Assembly: GCA_949286295.1 (NCBI GenBank)
Contig: CASECK010000146.1
Location: 1-10,105, forward strand
DNA from: an uncultured bacterium
GTDB taxonomy: Bacteria > Bacillota > Clostridia > Oscillospirales > Oscillospiraceae
Reading direction: 5' to 3'
Length of the DNA stretch: 10,105 nt
Shown here: in pieces, positions 1 to 6,366 of the stretch
Layout of the letters: each line of letters opens with the position of its first letter
Numbering within the stretch: the first letter of the stretch is position 1
Made by a program: the position numbers and the translations under genes
The notes under the pieces: generated by a model
The model's input: the letters and a program-made list of their open reading frames with translations, nothing else
What the model was told of the DNA's origin: nothing
Database searches by the model: none

Positions 1-327
1 ATCGCCTACTACCAGCCGGTGACCCGGGCCTATGTGGACCAGGTGCGGGGGGTGGACAGCTCCTACACCGTGGGGCTGCTGCTGGAGCGGGAGCTGATTG
101 AGGAGGCCGGCCGCCTGGCGGTCCCGGGCCGTCCCATGCAGTTTCGCACCACCAAGAATTTTCTGCGCTCCTTCGGCCTGTCCAGCCTGGAGGAGCTGCC
201 CGAGCTGCCCGACCAGTCCCAGGAGGGGGGCCAGATGACCCTGGAGCTGGAGGCGAGCCTGGCCCGCCTGCGCTCAGCGCAGCAGGAGCAGGACGGCGCG
301 CCAGAGCCGCCGGCCGGTCCGGCATGA
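1..327 (+). CDS. scpB: ScpB, segregation and condensation protein B (5' end outside window)
   Basis: This is the C-terminal part of ScpB, the winged-helix partner of the kleisin ScpA in the SMC-ScpAB condensin that compacts and segregates the chromosome. The reading frame is open from base 1, so the gene starts upstream. The visible 108 residues begin IAYYQPVTRAYVDQVRGVDS, followed by the family stretch around LLERELIEEAGR, VPGRP and FRTTKNFLRSFGLSSLEELP. This is the conserved second winged-helix region of ScpB. After it comes a low-complexity tail rich in Glu, Gln, Ala and Pro, as is common at ScpB C-termini. The stop codon overlaps the next start in an ATGA, so the following gene is probably translationally coupled. 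Nothing suggests damage; only the N-terminal half is missing because of the window edge. Confidence 0.95.
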   Translation: MAYYQPVTRAYVDQVRGVDSSYTVGLLLERELIEEAGRLAVPGRPMQFRTTKNFLRSFGLSSLEELPELPDQSQEGGQMTLELEASLARLRSAQQEQDGAPEPPAGPA

Positions 328-965
328 CGGGCTGGATGATTCCCGGGGCGGTGCTGTTGCTCCTGGTGCTGCTGGGGCAGCTCCGGGTGGGCGTCCGGGG
401 AGGGTATTCCGGGGGGGCGGCGGCCCTCTGGGTCCGCTTGGGCTGGGCGCGCCTGCGCCTGTGGCCCAGGAGACAAAAGCCTCCGGGCGCGAAAAAGAAG
501 CGCAAAAAAAGACCGCCAGAGCCCCGGAGGGCGGATAAGCCGCCGGCGGGGGAGAAGAAGAGAACCATCCCCTCCGCCGGAGAGGGGCTGGCCTACGCGC
601 AGGCGCTGCTGCCTGTGGTGCTGGAGGCGGCGGGACAGTTTCGCCGCAAGCTGCGGGTGGACACCCTGCGCCTGGAGCTGCGGACCGGCGGGGACGACCC
701 GGCCCAGGCGGCCGTGAACTTCGGACGGGCCAACGCCGCCCTGGGGGCGCTGTGGCTACCGTTGACCGAGTGCTTCCAGGTGGCGGACGGCAGCGCCCGG
801 GTGACGCCCGGACTGGAGGGGGAGGGGACGGACCTGAGCGCCCAGGCCTCCCTGTCGCTGAAACTCTGGCAGGTCCTGTGGCTGGGCCTGTATTTCGGCC
901 TGAAGAGCCTGCGCGCAGTCCTGGGCGCGCGGCGGACAAATCAAACGCGGAGAAAGGCGGTTTAA
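324..965 (+). CDS. DUF2953 (YtfI-like) membrane-anchored protein
   Basis: This 213-residue protein has one N-terminal membrane segment (about residues 5-18, PGAVLLLLVLLG). A strongly basic, Pro/Lys/Arg-rich linker follows (about 47-80), then a soluble region (about 85-175) and a hydrophobic amphipathic C-terminal stretch (about 178-200, LKLWQVLWLGLYFGLKSL). Architecture and position between scpB and ytfJ fit the DUF2953 family, whose Bacillus member YtfI is encoded next to YtfJ. The biochemical function is unknown; a role around sporulation is inferred from the neighbour. The ATG lies in an ATGA overlap with the scpB stop and has no convincing Shine-Dalgarno, so translation probably depends on coupling. 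An in-frame ATG five codons downstream is an alternative start. Family assignment rests on context and layout more than on diagnostic residues. Confidence 0.7.
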   Translation: MTGWMIPGAVLLLLVLLGQLRVGVRGGYSGGAAALWVRLGWARLRLWPRRQKPPGAKKKRKKRPPEPRRADKPPAGEKKRTIPSAGEGLAYAQALLPVVLEAAGQFRRKLRVDTLRLELRTGGDDPAQAAVNFGRANAALGALWLPLTECFQVADGSARVTPGLEGEGTDLSAQASLSLKLWQVLWLGLYFGLKSLRAVLGARRTNQTRRKAV

Positions 966-970
966 ATCTC

Positions 971-1384
971 ATGGAAAATCAGGAAAAGAGAAGCCCGCTC
1001 AGCCAGCTGATGCAATCCACCATTGAGCATATGCGCGCCATGGCGGACGCCAACGCCGTGGTGGGCGCGCCCATTCAGGCGGAGGGAGTCACCCTGATTC
1101 CCGTCTCCCGGCTGTCTGTGGGGGTGGCCGGCGGAGGCACGGAGTTTTCCACCAAGAAGCAGCCCGTGGGCGGGGACAACGCCTTCGGCGGCGGCAGCGG
1201 CGCCAGCGCCAAGCTGGAGCCGGTGGCCTTCCTGGTGGTCCGGGAGGGCAGCGTGAAGCTGCTGCCTGTGGCCCCGCCCCCCGCCACCACCATCGACCGA
1301 GTCATCGATACCGTCCCCGAGGTGGTGGACAAAGTCACCGGGTTCATGGAGCGGCAGAAGGAGAAGCAGGACCTGGCCGACTGA
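971..1384 (+). CDS. ytfJ: GerW/YtfJ family sporulation protein
   Basis: This 137-residue protein matches the Spore_YtfJ (GerW) family, made in the forespore in Bacillus and needed for normal germination there. Visible hallmarks are an N-terminal helix (TIEHMRAMADANAVVG), then IQAEGVTLIPVSRLSVGVAGGG, a Gly-rich loop (FGGGSGASAKLEPVAFLVV) and a C-terminal helix. The family's usual length is about 130-150 residues, so the gene is complete. The open frame extends upstream into the previous gene, but the ATG at 971 is chosen because GGAGAAAGGCGG (949-960) lies at Shine-Dalgarno distance and the homologous region starts just after it. It follows the DUF2953 gene by 5 nt, consistent with one transcript. 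The presence of this gene is good evidence that the host lineage forms spores. Confidence 0.9.
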   Translation: MENQEKRSPLSQLMQSTIEHMRAMADANAVVGAPIQAEGVTLIPVSRLSVGVAGGGTEFSTKKQPVGGDNAFGGGSGASAKLEPVAFLVVREGSVKLLPVAPPPATTIDRVIDTVPEVVDKVTGFMERQKEKQDLAD

Positions 1385-1422
1385 GAAGAAAGAGCGGATT
1401 GACGCGTTTTCCCTGATAAAAC

Positions 1423-1473
1423 CTCCCCCGGCCACATATCCATAGAAGTGGCAATGCCATGGAAAAGGGGGAG
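1423..1473 (+). promoter_or_regulatory. Leader hairpin that can cover the carboxypeptidase ribosome-binding site
   Basis: CTCCCCC at 1423-1429 is exactly complementary to GGGGGAG at 1467-1473, which contains the Shine-Dalgarno of the gene starting at 1481. An inner helix GCCAC (1431-1435) with GTGGC (1448-1452) stacks inside it. If it forms, the ribosome-binding site is occluded. The pairing is seen in the sequence; any regulatory effect is inference. Confidence 0.4.
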
Positions 1474-1480
1474 AGGGACG

Positions 1481-2590
1481 ATGAGACGATGGATGGCGGC
1501 GGTTTTGTCCGCGTGCTGCCTGGCCGCCGGAATCCCCGCCGCCGGTGGGGCGCAGGTTGAGACAGGGGCGCGGGCCGCCATTGTGATGGATGGGGACAGC
1601 GGCCGGGTGCTGTATGAGAAAAACGCCCGCCAGGCCCTGCCCATCGCCAGCACCACAAAGCTGATGACCGCGCTGGTGGCCCTGGAATCGGGCTGCCAGC
1701 CGGAGGAGCGAGTCACCGTGGACCCGGCCTGGGTCGGGGCGGAGGGGTCCTCCATCTACCTGCGTGCGGGGGAGGAGCTGAGCCTCAACACCCTGCTGCA
1801 CGGGCTGCTGCTGCGCTCAGGCAACGACGCGGCCCTGGCTGTGGCCGGCCACTGCGGCGGGACGGTGGAGGCCTTTGTGGCGCAAATGAACGAGAAAGCC
1901 CGGCAGCTGGGGATGGAGGACAGTACCTTTGCCGACCCCAGCGGGCTGAGCGAGCACAGCCGCGCCTCGGCCCGGGATATGGCCCTGCTGGCCCGGGTCT
2001 GCCTGGAAAACCAGATTCTGGCCGGTATTGCGGCCACCCGCTCGGCCACGCTGGAGGGGCGGAACTTTACCAATCACAACAAGCTGCTGTGGCGCTACGA
2101 GGGCTGCATCGGCCTGAAAACCGGTTATACCCAGCGGGCGGGGCGGACCCTGGTGTCGGCGGCCCGGCGGGACGGGCTGACCCTCATCTGCGTCACCCTG
2201 GACGACCCGGATGACTGGGCCGACCACGCCCGGCTGCTGGATTGGGGCTTTGCCCGCTATCGCGCCGCCACGCCCCTCCGGGAGGGGGAGGAGGTGGGCC
2301 GGATTCCGGTGGAGGGCTCCCTGCTGCCCGTGTGTCCCGTGGTGGCCGGGGAGGACCTCACCCTGGCCCTTCAGGAGGGGGAGCAGGTAGTGCTCTCCCC
2401 CAGGCTGAAGGCCGCCGTGCTCACCGCCCCGGTGGAGCCGGGCAGTCAGGTGGGGGAGATGGTGTGCACCCTGGAGGGGGAGCAGCTGGCCCGGATTCCC
2501 CTGCTGGCCGGCGGCGGTGCGGAGCGGAACGCCGTCCGGCCGGGCGGCCTGCTGGAGAAGTGGATGGCATATCTGATGGGAGAGGAGTGA
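1481..2590 (+). CDS. dacB: D-alanyl-D-alanine carboxypeptidase, peptidase family S11 (DacB/DacF type)
   Basis: This penicillin-binding protein trims the terminal D-Ala from peptidoglycan pentapeptides outside the membrane. The 369-residue product has a signal peptide (residues 1-24, likely cleavage in AAGGA-Q). The three active-site motifs of the family are intact: S57-T-T-K60, S113-G-N115 and K213-T-G215. A C-terminal beta domain of the PBP5_C type (about 265-350) and a short amphipathic tail ending WMAYLMGEE follow, the latter possibly for membrane association. The ATG at 1481 was preferred over upstream in-frame GTG (1448) and ATG (1454). It places a basic MRR n-region directly before the hydrophobic core and has AGGGGGAG at good spacing. 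The position next to ytfJ and rluB resembles the Bacillus dacB locus and suggests a spore-cortex role. Whether it is the DacB or DacF orthologue cannot be decided here. Confidence 0.93.
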   Translation: MRRWMAAVLSACCLAAGIPAAGGAQVETGARAAIVMDGDSGRVLYEKNARQALPIASTTKLMTALVALESGCQPEERVTVDPAWVGAEGSSIYLRAGEELSLNTLLHGLLLRSGNDAALAVAGHCGGTVEAFVAQMNEKARQLGMEDSTFADPSGLSEHSRASARDMALLARVCLENQILAGIAATRSATLEGRNFTNHNKLLWRYEGCIGLKTGYTQRAGRTLVSAARRDGLTLICVTLDDPDDWADHARLLDWGFARYRAATPLREGEEVGRIPVEGSLLPVCPVVAGEDLTLALQEGEQVVLSPRLKAAVLTAPVEPGSQVGEMVCTLEGEQLARIPLLAGGGAERNAVRPGGLLEKWMAYLMGEE

Positions 2591-2599
2591 GCGCCGGCT

Positions 2600-3325
2600 G
2601 TGGAAGAGCGCCTGCAAAAACTGATTTCCGCCGCCGGTCTGGCCTCCCGCCGCACGGCGGAGGAGTGGATATCCGCCGGGCGGGTCACGGTCAACGGGCG
2701 TCCGGCCCGTCTGGGAGACCGGGCGGACCTGGCGCGGGACCAGGTGCTGGTGGACGGCCGGCCGCTGGAGGGGAACAAGGAGCGCCTGTGGCTGATGCTC
2801 AACAAGCCGCGGGGGTATGTGACCACCCTGTCTGACGAGAGGGGCAGAAGGACGGTGGCCCAGTTGGTGTCCGGCTGCGGCCGCCGGGTGTGGCCGGTGG
2901 GGCGGTTGGACCTGGATTCCGAGGGGCTGCTTCTGCTCACCGACGACGGGGCGCTGACCCACCGGCTGCTCCACCCCAGCTGCCAGGTGGAGAAGGAGTA
3001 TCTGGTCTGGGTGACCGGCGACGCCCGGGGGGCGCTGGGCGTGCTGTCCGGCCCCATGGTGCTGGAGGACGGACCGGTGGCCCCCGCCGTGGTGCGCCTG
3101 GGGCGGGAGAGCGGCGGCGTCACCCAGCTGTCGGTCACCATCCGCCAGGGAAAAAACCGGCAGGTGCGCCGGATGTGCGCCCAGGCGGGCCTCACCGTGC
3201 TGCGCCTCAAGCGTATCCGGGAGGGAACGCTGTGGCTGGACCGGACGCTGAGACCGGGACAGTGGCGGCCCCTGAGCGGGGAAGAGCTGGCCGGGCTGGC
3301 GGAAGCGTGGGAGAGCGAGCGTTGA
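2600..3325 (+). CDS. rluB: Pseudouridine synthase, RluB/RsuA family
   Basis: This 241-residue enzyme isomerises a uridine in ribosomal RNA, probably in 23S rRNA as for RluB. It has an N-terminal S4 RNA-binding domain (about 3-50, LQKLISAAGLASRRTAEEWI ... GRVTVNG) and a catalytic domain starting near LNKPRGYVTT. The family motif GRLDLDSEGLLLLTDDG contains the catalytic Asp (D104), and the C-terminal motif KNRQVRRM (185-192) is intact. The start is a GTG nine bases after the carboxypeptidase stop, with GGGAGAGGAG inside the end of that gene as Shine-Dalgarno, so the two are co-transcribed. In Bacillus an rluB-type gene is also downstream of dacB, but with spmA and spmB in between; here they are absent. 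The rRNA target (RluB versus the related RluE/RsuA) is inferred from length and context. Confidence 0.92.
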   Translation: MEERLQKLISAAGLASRRTAEEWISAGRVTVNGRPARLGDRADLARDQVLVDGRPLEGNKERLWLMLNKPRGYVTTLSDERGRRTVAQLVSGCGRRVWPVGRLDLDSEGLLLLTDDGALTHRLLHPSCQVEKEYLVWVTGDARGALGVLSGPMVLEDGPVAPAVVRLGRESGGVTQLSVTIRQGKNRQVRRMCAQAGLTVLRLKRIREGTLWLDRTLRPGQWRPLSGEELAGLAEAWESER

Positions 3326-3381
3326 CGGGGGATTTTTGCAGCGAGGCGGTGGACTTCCTGCAAAAATCCCTTGCATTTTTT
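3326..3381 (+). terminator. Rho-independent terminator after rluB
   Basis: GGGATTTTTGCAG (3329-3341) and CTGCAAAAATCCC (3358-3370) are perfect 13-bp inverted arms around a 16-nt loop. They can be lengthened by two G-U pairs and a C-G pair (3326-3328 with 3371-3373). A run of six T (3376-3381) follows almost directly. The hairpin begins right behind the rluB stop. The loop is longer than ideal. Confidence 0.7.
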
Positions 3382-3399
3382 CCTGGAAACGAGTATGAT
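3371..3399 (+). promoter_or_regulatory. Sigma-A-type promoter for the MurR/RpiR regulator unit
   Basis: TTGCAT (3371-3376) and TATGAT (3394-3399) are separated by exactly 17 bp, in an AT-rich gap between GC-rich genes. It is the only good promoter seen before the regulator at 3509. The -35 box overlaps the T tract of the preceding terminator. Confidence 0.65.
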
Positions 3400-3402
3400 A
3401 AT

Positions 3403-3420
3403 AAATACGGCAAATACGGC
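3403..3420 (+). repeat. Tandem 9-bp repeat, candidate operator
   Basis: AAATACGGC occurs twice head to tail (3403-3411 and 3412-3420), four bases downstream of the -10 box and so around the expected transcription start. MurR/RpiR proteins often regulate their own promoters, so this is a candidate binding site. That role is inferred; only the repeat is seen. Confidence 0.45.
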
Positions 3421-3476
3421 CGGACCGGCGGAGAGGGAGCGCGCCCGACAGCAGCGGGGGCGGCCCCGCGGTCCGG
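3420..3476 (+). other. GC-rich structured 5' leader of the regulator mRNA
   Basis: CCGGACCG (3420-3427) is complementary to CGGTCCGG (3469-3476). Within it, GCGGGG (3454-3459) can pair with CCCCGC (3464-3469) as an alternative small hairpin. The two overlap at one base, so they compete slightly. No known riboswitch pattern was recognised. Given the high GC content, part of this pairing may be chance. Confidence 0.35.
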
Positions 3477-3508
3477 AGGACCCAGAACAATGTTGGGAGT
3501 GAACAGGA

Positions 3509-4372
3509 ATGACCCGCGATATCCTCGCTTTAATTCAGGAAAATGTACACACCTTTTCCAAGGGACAGAAGAAAATCGCCAGTTTCATCTTGGACTCTTA
3601 CGACAAAGCGGCTTTTATGACTGCCAGCAGATTGGGCCGCACCGTGGGGGTCAGCGAGTCCACCGTGGTGCGCTTTGCCGCCGAGCTGGGCTATGACGGA
3701 TATCCGGATATGCAGCGCTCCCTGCAAAAAATGATTCGCAACCGCCTGACCTCCGTGCAGCGCATCGAGGTGACCAACGACCGCCTGGGGGACCAGGACC
3801 TGCTGTCCATGGTGCTCCAGTCGGATATGGAGAAGATTCGCATGACCTTGGAGGAGCTGGACCGGGAGAGCTTCGACCGGGCGGTGGACGCCATCGTCCA
3901 GGCAAGGAAAATCTATATCATCGGCGTGCGCTCCGCCGCCGCCATCGCGGCCTTTTTGCACTTCTATTTCACCCTGATTTTTGACAACGTGACTTTGGTG
4001 TCGAACGGCACCGCCGGCGAGGCCTTTGAGAGCCTGCTGCGGGTGGGCGCCGGGGACGTGGTGGTGGGCGTCAGCTTTCCCCGCTACTCCAGCCAGGCGG
4101 TCCAGGCGGTGAAGTTTGCCCGGGACAGGGGGGCCACCACCGTGGCCATTACCGACAGCGAGGCCTCCCCCCTGGCCGAGATTTCCCACTGTACCCTGAA
4201 GGCCCGCAGCGATATGGCCTCCTTCGTGGATTCCCTGGTGGCTCCCCTGTCGCTGGTCAACGCCCTTCTGGTGGCGGTGAGCCGCCGGAAAAACGACGAG
4301 CTGTCCCGCACCCTGAGCACCTTAGAGGCCATTTGGGACGAGTACGGCGTGTACGAGAAGGCGCAGGACTGA
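3509..4372 (+). CDS. MurR/RpiR family transcriptional regulator (HTH + SIS domains)
   Basis: This 287-residue DNA-binding regulator senses a phosphosugar-type ligand through a SIS domain in characterised relatives. The N-terminal HTH_6 domain (1-77) shows FSKGQKKIASFIL followed by the helix-turn-helix MTASRLGRTVGVSESTVVRF (37-56) and ELGYDGYPDMQ. The SIS domain (about 125-260) includes ARKIYIIGVRSAAAIAAFL, FDNVTLVSNG and GDVVVGVSFPRYSSQAVQAV. GGGAG at 3495-3499 gives a well-placed Shine-Dalgarno for the ATG. No sugar-metabolism or peptidoglycan-recycling gene lies next to it; the following genes are a flavoprotein, cmk and plsC. Its targets therefore cannot be deduced from the neighbourhood. 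It leads its own transcript and is separated from the next gene by two bases. Confidence 0.93.
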   Translation: MTRDILALIQENVHTFSKGQKKIASFILDSYDKAAFMTASRLGRTVGVSESTVVRFAAELGYDGYPDMQRSLQKMIRNRLTSVQRIEVTNDRLGDQDLLSMVLQSDMEKIRMTLEELDRESFDRAVDAIVQARKIYIIGVRSAAAIAAFLHFYFTLIFDNVTLVSNGTAGEAFESLLRVGAGDVVVGVSFPRYSSQAVQAVKFARDRGATTVAITDSEASPLAEISHCTLKARSDMASFVDSLVAPLSLVNALLVAVSRRKNDELSRTLSTLEAIWDEYGVYEKAQD

Positions 4373-4374
4373 CT

Positions 4375-5622
4375 TTGGACAGACAGAAGTTGATTGTGGT
4401 GGGCGGCGGGGCCGCCGGCATGATGGCGGCCATTCAGGCCGCCCGGGCGGGCTGCCCCGTTTCCCTGCTGGAGCGCAATCAGAAGGTGGGGCGCAAGCTC
4501 TATATCACCGGAAAGGGCCGGTGTAATCTGACCAACCACTGCTCCCCGGAGGAGGTTCTGGCCGCCACGCCGAGGAATGGGAAATTCCTTTACAGTGCCG
4601 TGAGCGGAACCACTCCCGCCGATGTGGAGCGGTTTTTTACCGCCCTTGGCGTGGCGCTGAAGGTGGAGCGGGGCAACCGGGTGTTTCCCGCCTCCGGCCG
4701 TTCCGCCGACGTCATCGACGCCCTGTTTGGAGAGCTGCGCCGGCTGCGGGTGCCGGTGATACAGGCCAGGGCCTGCGGCGTGCGGGTACAGGACGGGGCG
4801 GCCGCGGGGGTGGAGACGGACGGGGGCTATCTGCCCGCCGGGGCGGTGGTGCTGGCCACCGGGGGAGTCTCCTATCCTGCCACCGGCTCCACCGGCGACG
4901 GGCACCGGATGGCCCAGGCCTTGGGCCACACGATAGTTGACATAAAACCGTCTCTGGTGCCCCTGGTGTCCCCCGACCCCTGCTGCGGGCAGATGCAGGG
5001 GCTGGCCCTGAAAAATGTGGTGCTGACAGTGAAGGACCAGAAGGGAAAGACGGTCTACCGGGAGATGGGGGAGATGCTCTTTACCCACTTCGGCCTGTCC
5101 GGCCCGCTGGTGCTGTCCGCCAGCGCCCATATGCGGGAGTTTGGCCGGCAGCGGTATACCTGCCTCATTGACCTGAAACCCGCCCTGGATGAGTCCGCCC
5201 TGGATGCCCGCCTGGTTCGGGAGCTGACGGGCGGGGCCAACCGGGATATGGCCAACCTGCTGGGGAGTCTGGCTCCCCGGCTGCTTATTCCCCAGCTGCT
5301 GGACCGCGCCGGAATCGCGGGGGAGAAGAAGGCCCACGACCTGACGAAGGCGGAGCGCCGCCGGCTGCTGGAGGTGTTCAAGGCCTTCGCCGTGGAGGTG
5401 TCCGGCCCCCGCCCTGTGGAGGAGGCCATCGTCACCTCCGGCGGCGTGAAGGTGGGGGAAGTGGACCCCCGGACCATGCAGTCCAAGAGGGTGCCCGGCC
5501 TGTTTTTTGCCGGGGAGCTGCTGGACGTGGACGCCTATACCGGCGGCTTTAACCTCCAGATTGCCTGGGCCACCGGCCGGGCGGCAGGGCTGGGCGCCGC
5601 GGCGTATCTGGAGCAGGGATAA
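4375..5622 (+). CDS. FAD-dependent oxidoreductase, YhiN/HI0933 family (often labelled aminoacetone oxidase family)
   Basis: This flavoprotein of about 415 residues has unproven physiological substrate. The N-terminal dinucleotide fold has VVGGGAAG (glycines 10-12 and 15) and an acidic residue E33 at the end of strand 2 for the adenosine ribose. The family signature ITGKGRCNLTN (44-54) follows. The middle carries VVLATGGVSYPATGSTGDGH. The C-terminus has TSGGVKVGEVDPRTM and the highly conserved GELLDVDAYTGGFNLQIAW (about 380-398). Length is normal for the family (390-430). The start is taken as TTG at 4375 because AGGA (4365-4368) sits six bases upstream and the FAD motif begins a few residues later. 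The reading frame continues further upstream only by overlapping the regulator gene. It is co-transcribed with the regulator and cmk; no functional link to either is visible in the sequence. Confidence 0.92.
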   Translation: MDRQKLIVVGGGAAGMMAAIQAARAGCPVSLLERNQKVGRKLYITGKGRCNLTNHCSPEEVLAATPRNGKFLYSAVSGTTPADVERFFTALGVALKVERGNRVFPASGRSADVIDALFGELRRLRVPVIQARACGVRVQDGAAAGVETDGGYLPAGAVVLATGGVSYPATGSTGDGHRMAQALGHTIVDIKPSLVPLVSPDPCCGQMQGLALKNVVLTVKDQKGKTVYREMGEMLFTHFGLSGPLVLSASAHMREFGRQRYTCLIDLKPALDESALDARLVRELTGGANRDMANLLGSLAPRLLIPQLLDRAGIAGEKKAHDLTKAERRRLLEVFKAFAVEVSGPRPVEEAIVTSGGVKVGEVDPRTMQSKRVPGLFFAGELLDVDAYTGGFNLQIAWATGRAAGLGAAAYLEQG

Positions 5623-5641
5623 TCCCCGCGGAAAGAGCGGG

Positions 5642-5667
5642 CCGGACGGCGGGGGCGCGCCGCCCGG
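5642..5667 (+). other. GC-rich hairpin just upstream of cmk
   Basis: CCGGACGGCG (5642-5651) and CGCCGCCCGG (5658-5667) form a 10-bp stem with one A-C mismatch and a 6-nt loop, seven bases before the cmk ribosome-binding site. There is no T tract, so it is not a normal terminator. It could protect or process the mRNA, or limit read-through; this is inference. Confidence 0.45.
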
Positions 5668-5688
5668 AAGATTGGGAGAGATTTAGAT

Positions 5689-6366
5689 ATGGAACACAAA
5701 AGCATCGCCATCGACGGCCCCGCCGGGGCCGGGAAGAGCACCTTGGCCCGGAAACTGGCCGGGGAGCTGGGATTTTTATATGTGGACACCGGCGCCATCT
5801 ACCGCACCGTGGCCCTGGCCGCCATCCGGGCGGGGGCGAATCCGGGCCGGGAAGAGCAGGTGCTCCCCCTCCTGTCCGGGCTGGACATCCGCCTGGACTA
5901 TGGCCCCGACGGGCAGCAGAGGATGTTCCTGGCGGGGGAGGACGTGTCGCAGGCCATCCGGGAGCACCGCATCTCCGCCCTGGCTTCCGCCGTATCCGCC
6001 ATCCCGGCAGTGCGGGACTTTTTGCTGGAGTTTCAGCGCAGGCAGGCCAGGGAGCACGATGTGGTCATGGACGGCCGGGACATCGGCACTGTGGTGTTGC
6101 CCGGGGCGGACGTGAAAATCTTCCTCACCGCCGCCCCGGAGGCCCGGGCCCGCCGGCGGCTGCTGGAGCTGCGGGAGCGGGGACAGCAGGCGGAATTTGA
6201 CGCCGTGCTGCGGGACATTCAGGCGCGGGACCGGCAGGACGAGAGCCGCCCCGTGGCCCCTTTGCGCCAGGCGCGGGACGCCGTCCTGCTGGACACCACC
6301 AGCCTGGACCTGGAGCAGAGCCTCCAGGCCATGCTATCCCTGGTAAAGGAGAGACTGGAGCTGTGA
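5689..6366 (+). CDS. cmk: Cytidylate (CMP/dCMP) kinase
   Basis: This cytoplasmic kinase phosphorylates CMP and dCMP with ATP, feeding pyrimidine nucleotides into RNA, DNA and phospholipid (CDP-linked) synthesis. The 225-residue length is normal for the family. The Walker A loop GPAGAGKST is at residues 10-18, followed by the CMP-binding start DTGAIYRTVALAA. The conserved DGRDIGTVVLPGADVKIFLTA (128-148) precedes the Arg-rich lid region (ARARRRLLEL). REHRISALASAVSAIPAVRD fits the family's CMP-binding insert. GGGAGAG (5674-5680) is a good Shine-Dalgarno for the ATG. The TGA stop overlaps the GTG start of plsC (GTGA). In many bacteria cmk lies directly upstream of rpsA; here plsC and the ispH part are interposed before the S1 domains, an arrangement known from Clostridia. 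Confidence 0.96.
   Translation: MEHKSIAIDGPAGAGKSTLARKLAGELGFLYVDTGAIYRTVALAAIRAGANPGREEQVLPLLSGLDIRLDYGPDGQQRMFLAGEDVSQAIREHRISALASAVSAIPAVRDFLLEFQRRQAREHDVVMDGRDIGTVVLPGADVKIFLTAAPEARARRRLLELRERGQQAEFDAVLRDIQARDRQDESRPVAPLRQARDAVLLDTTSLDLEQSLQAMLSLVKERLEL

Noticed and set aside
1399..1441. Possible sporulation or sigma-A promoter before the carboxypeptidase (TTGACG at 1399)
   Set aside because: No acceptable -10 lies 16-18 bp downstream, and CATATCC at 1435 is too far from sigma-F/G consensus to support a call.
1490..1520. Lipobox-like LSAC at residues 9-12 of the carboxypeptidase signal peptide
   Set aside because: The hydrophobic stretch before the cysteine would be only about five residues and it continues well past it, so an ordinary signal peptidase I site near residue 24 fits better.
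1817..3490. 557-codon open frame on the - strand across the carboxypeptidase and rluB genes
   Set aside because: It lies opposite two clear genes, is rich in Pro, His, Gln, Gly and Arg as expected from GC-rich antisense, and has no recognisable motif. Long antisense frames are common at this GC content.
4084..5337. 417-codon - strand frame opposite the flavoprotein gene
   Set aside because: It is antisense to a gene with all family motifs intact; composition is low-complexity and no domain is visible.
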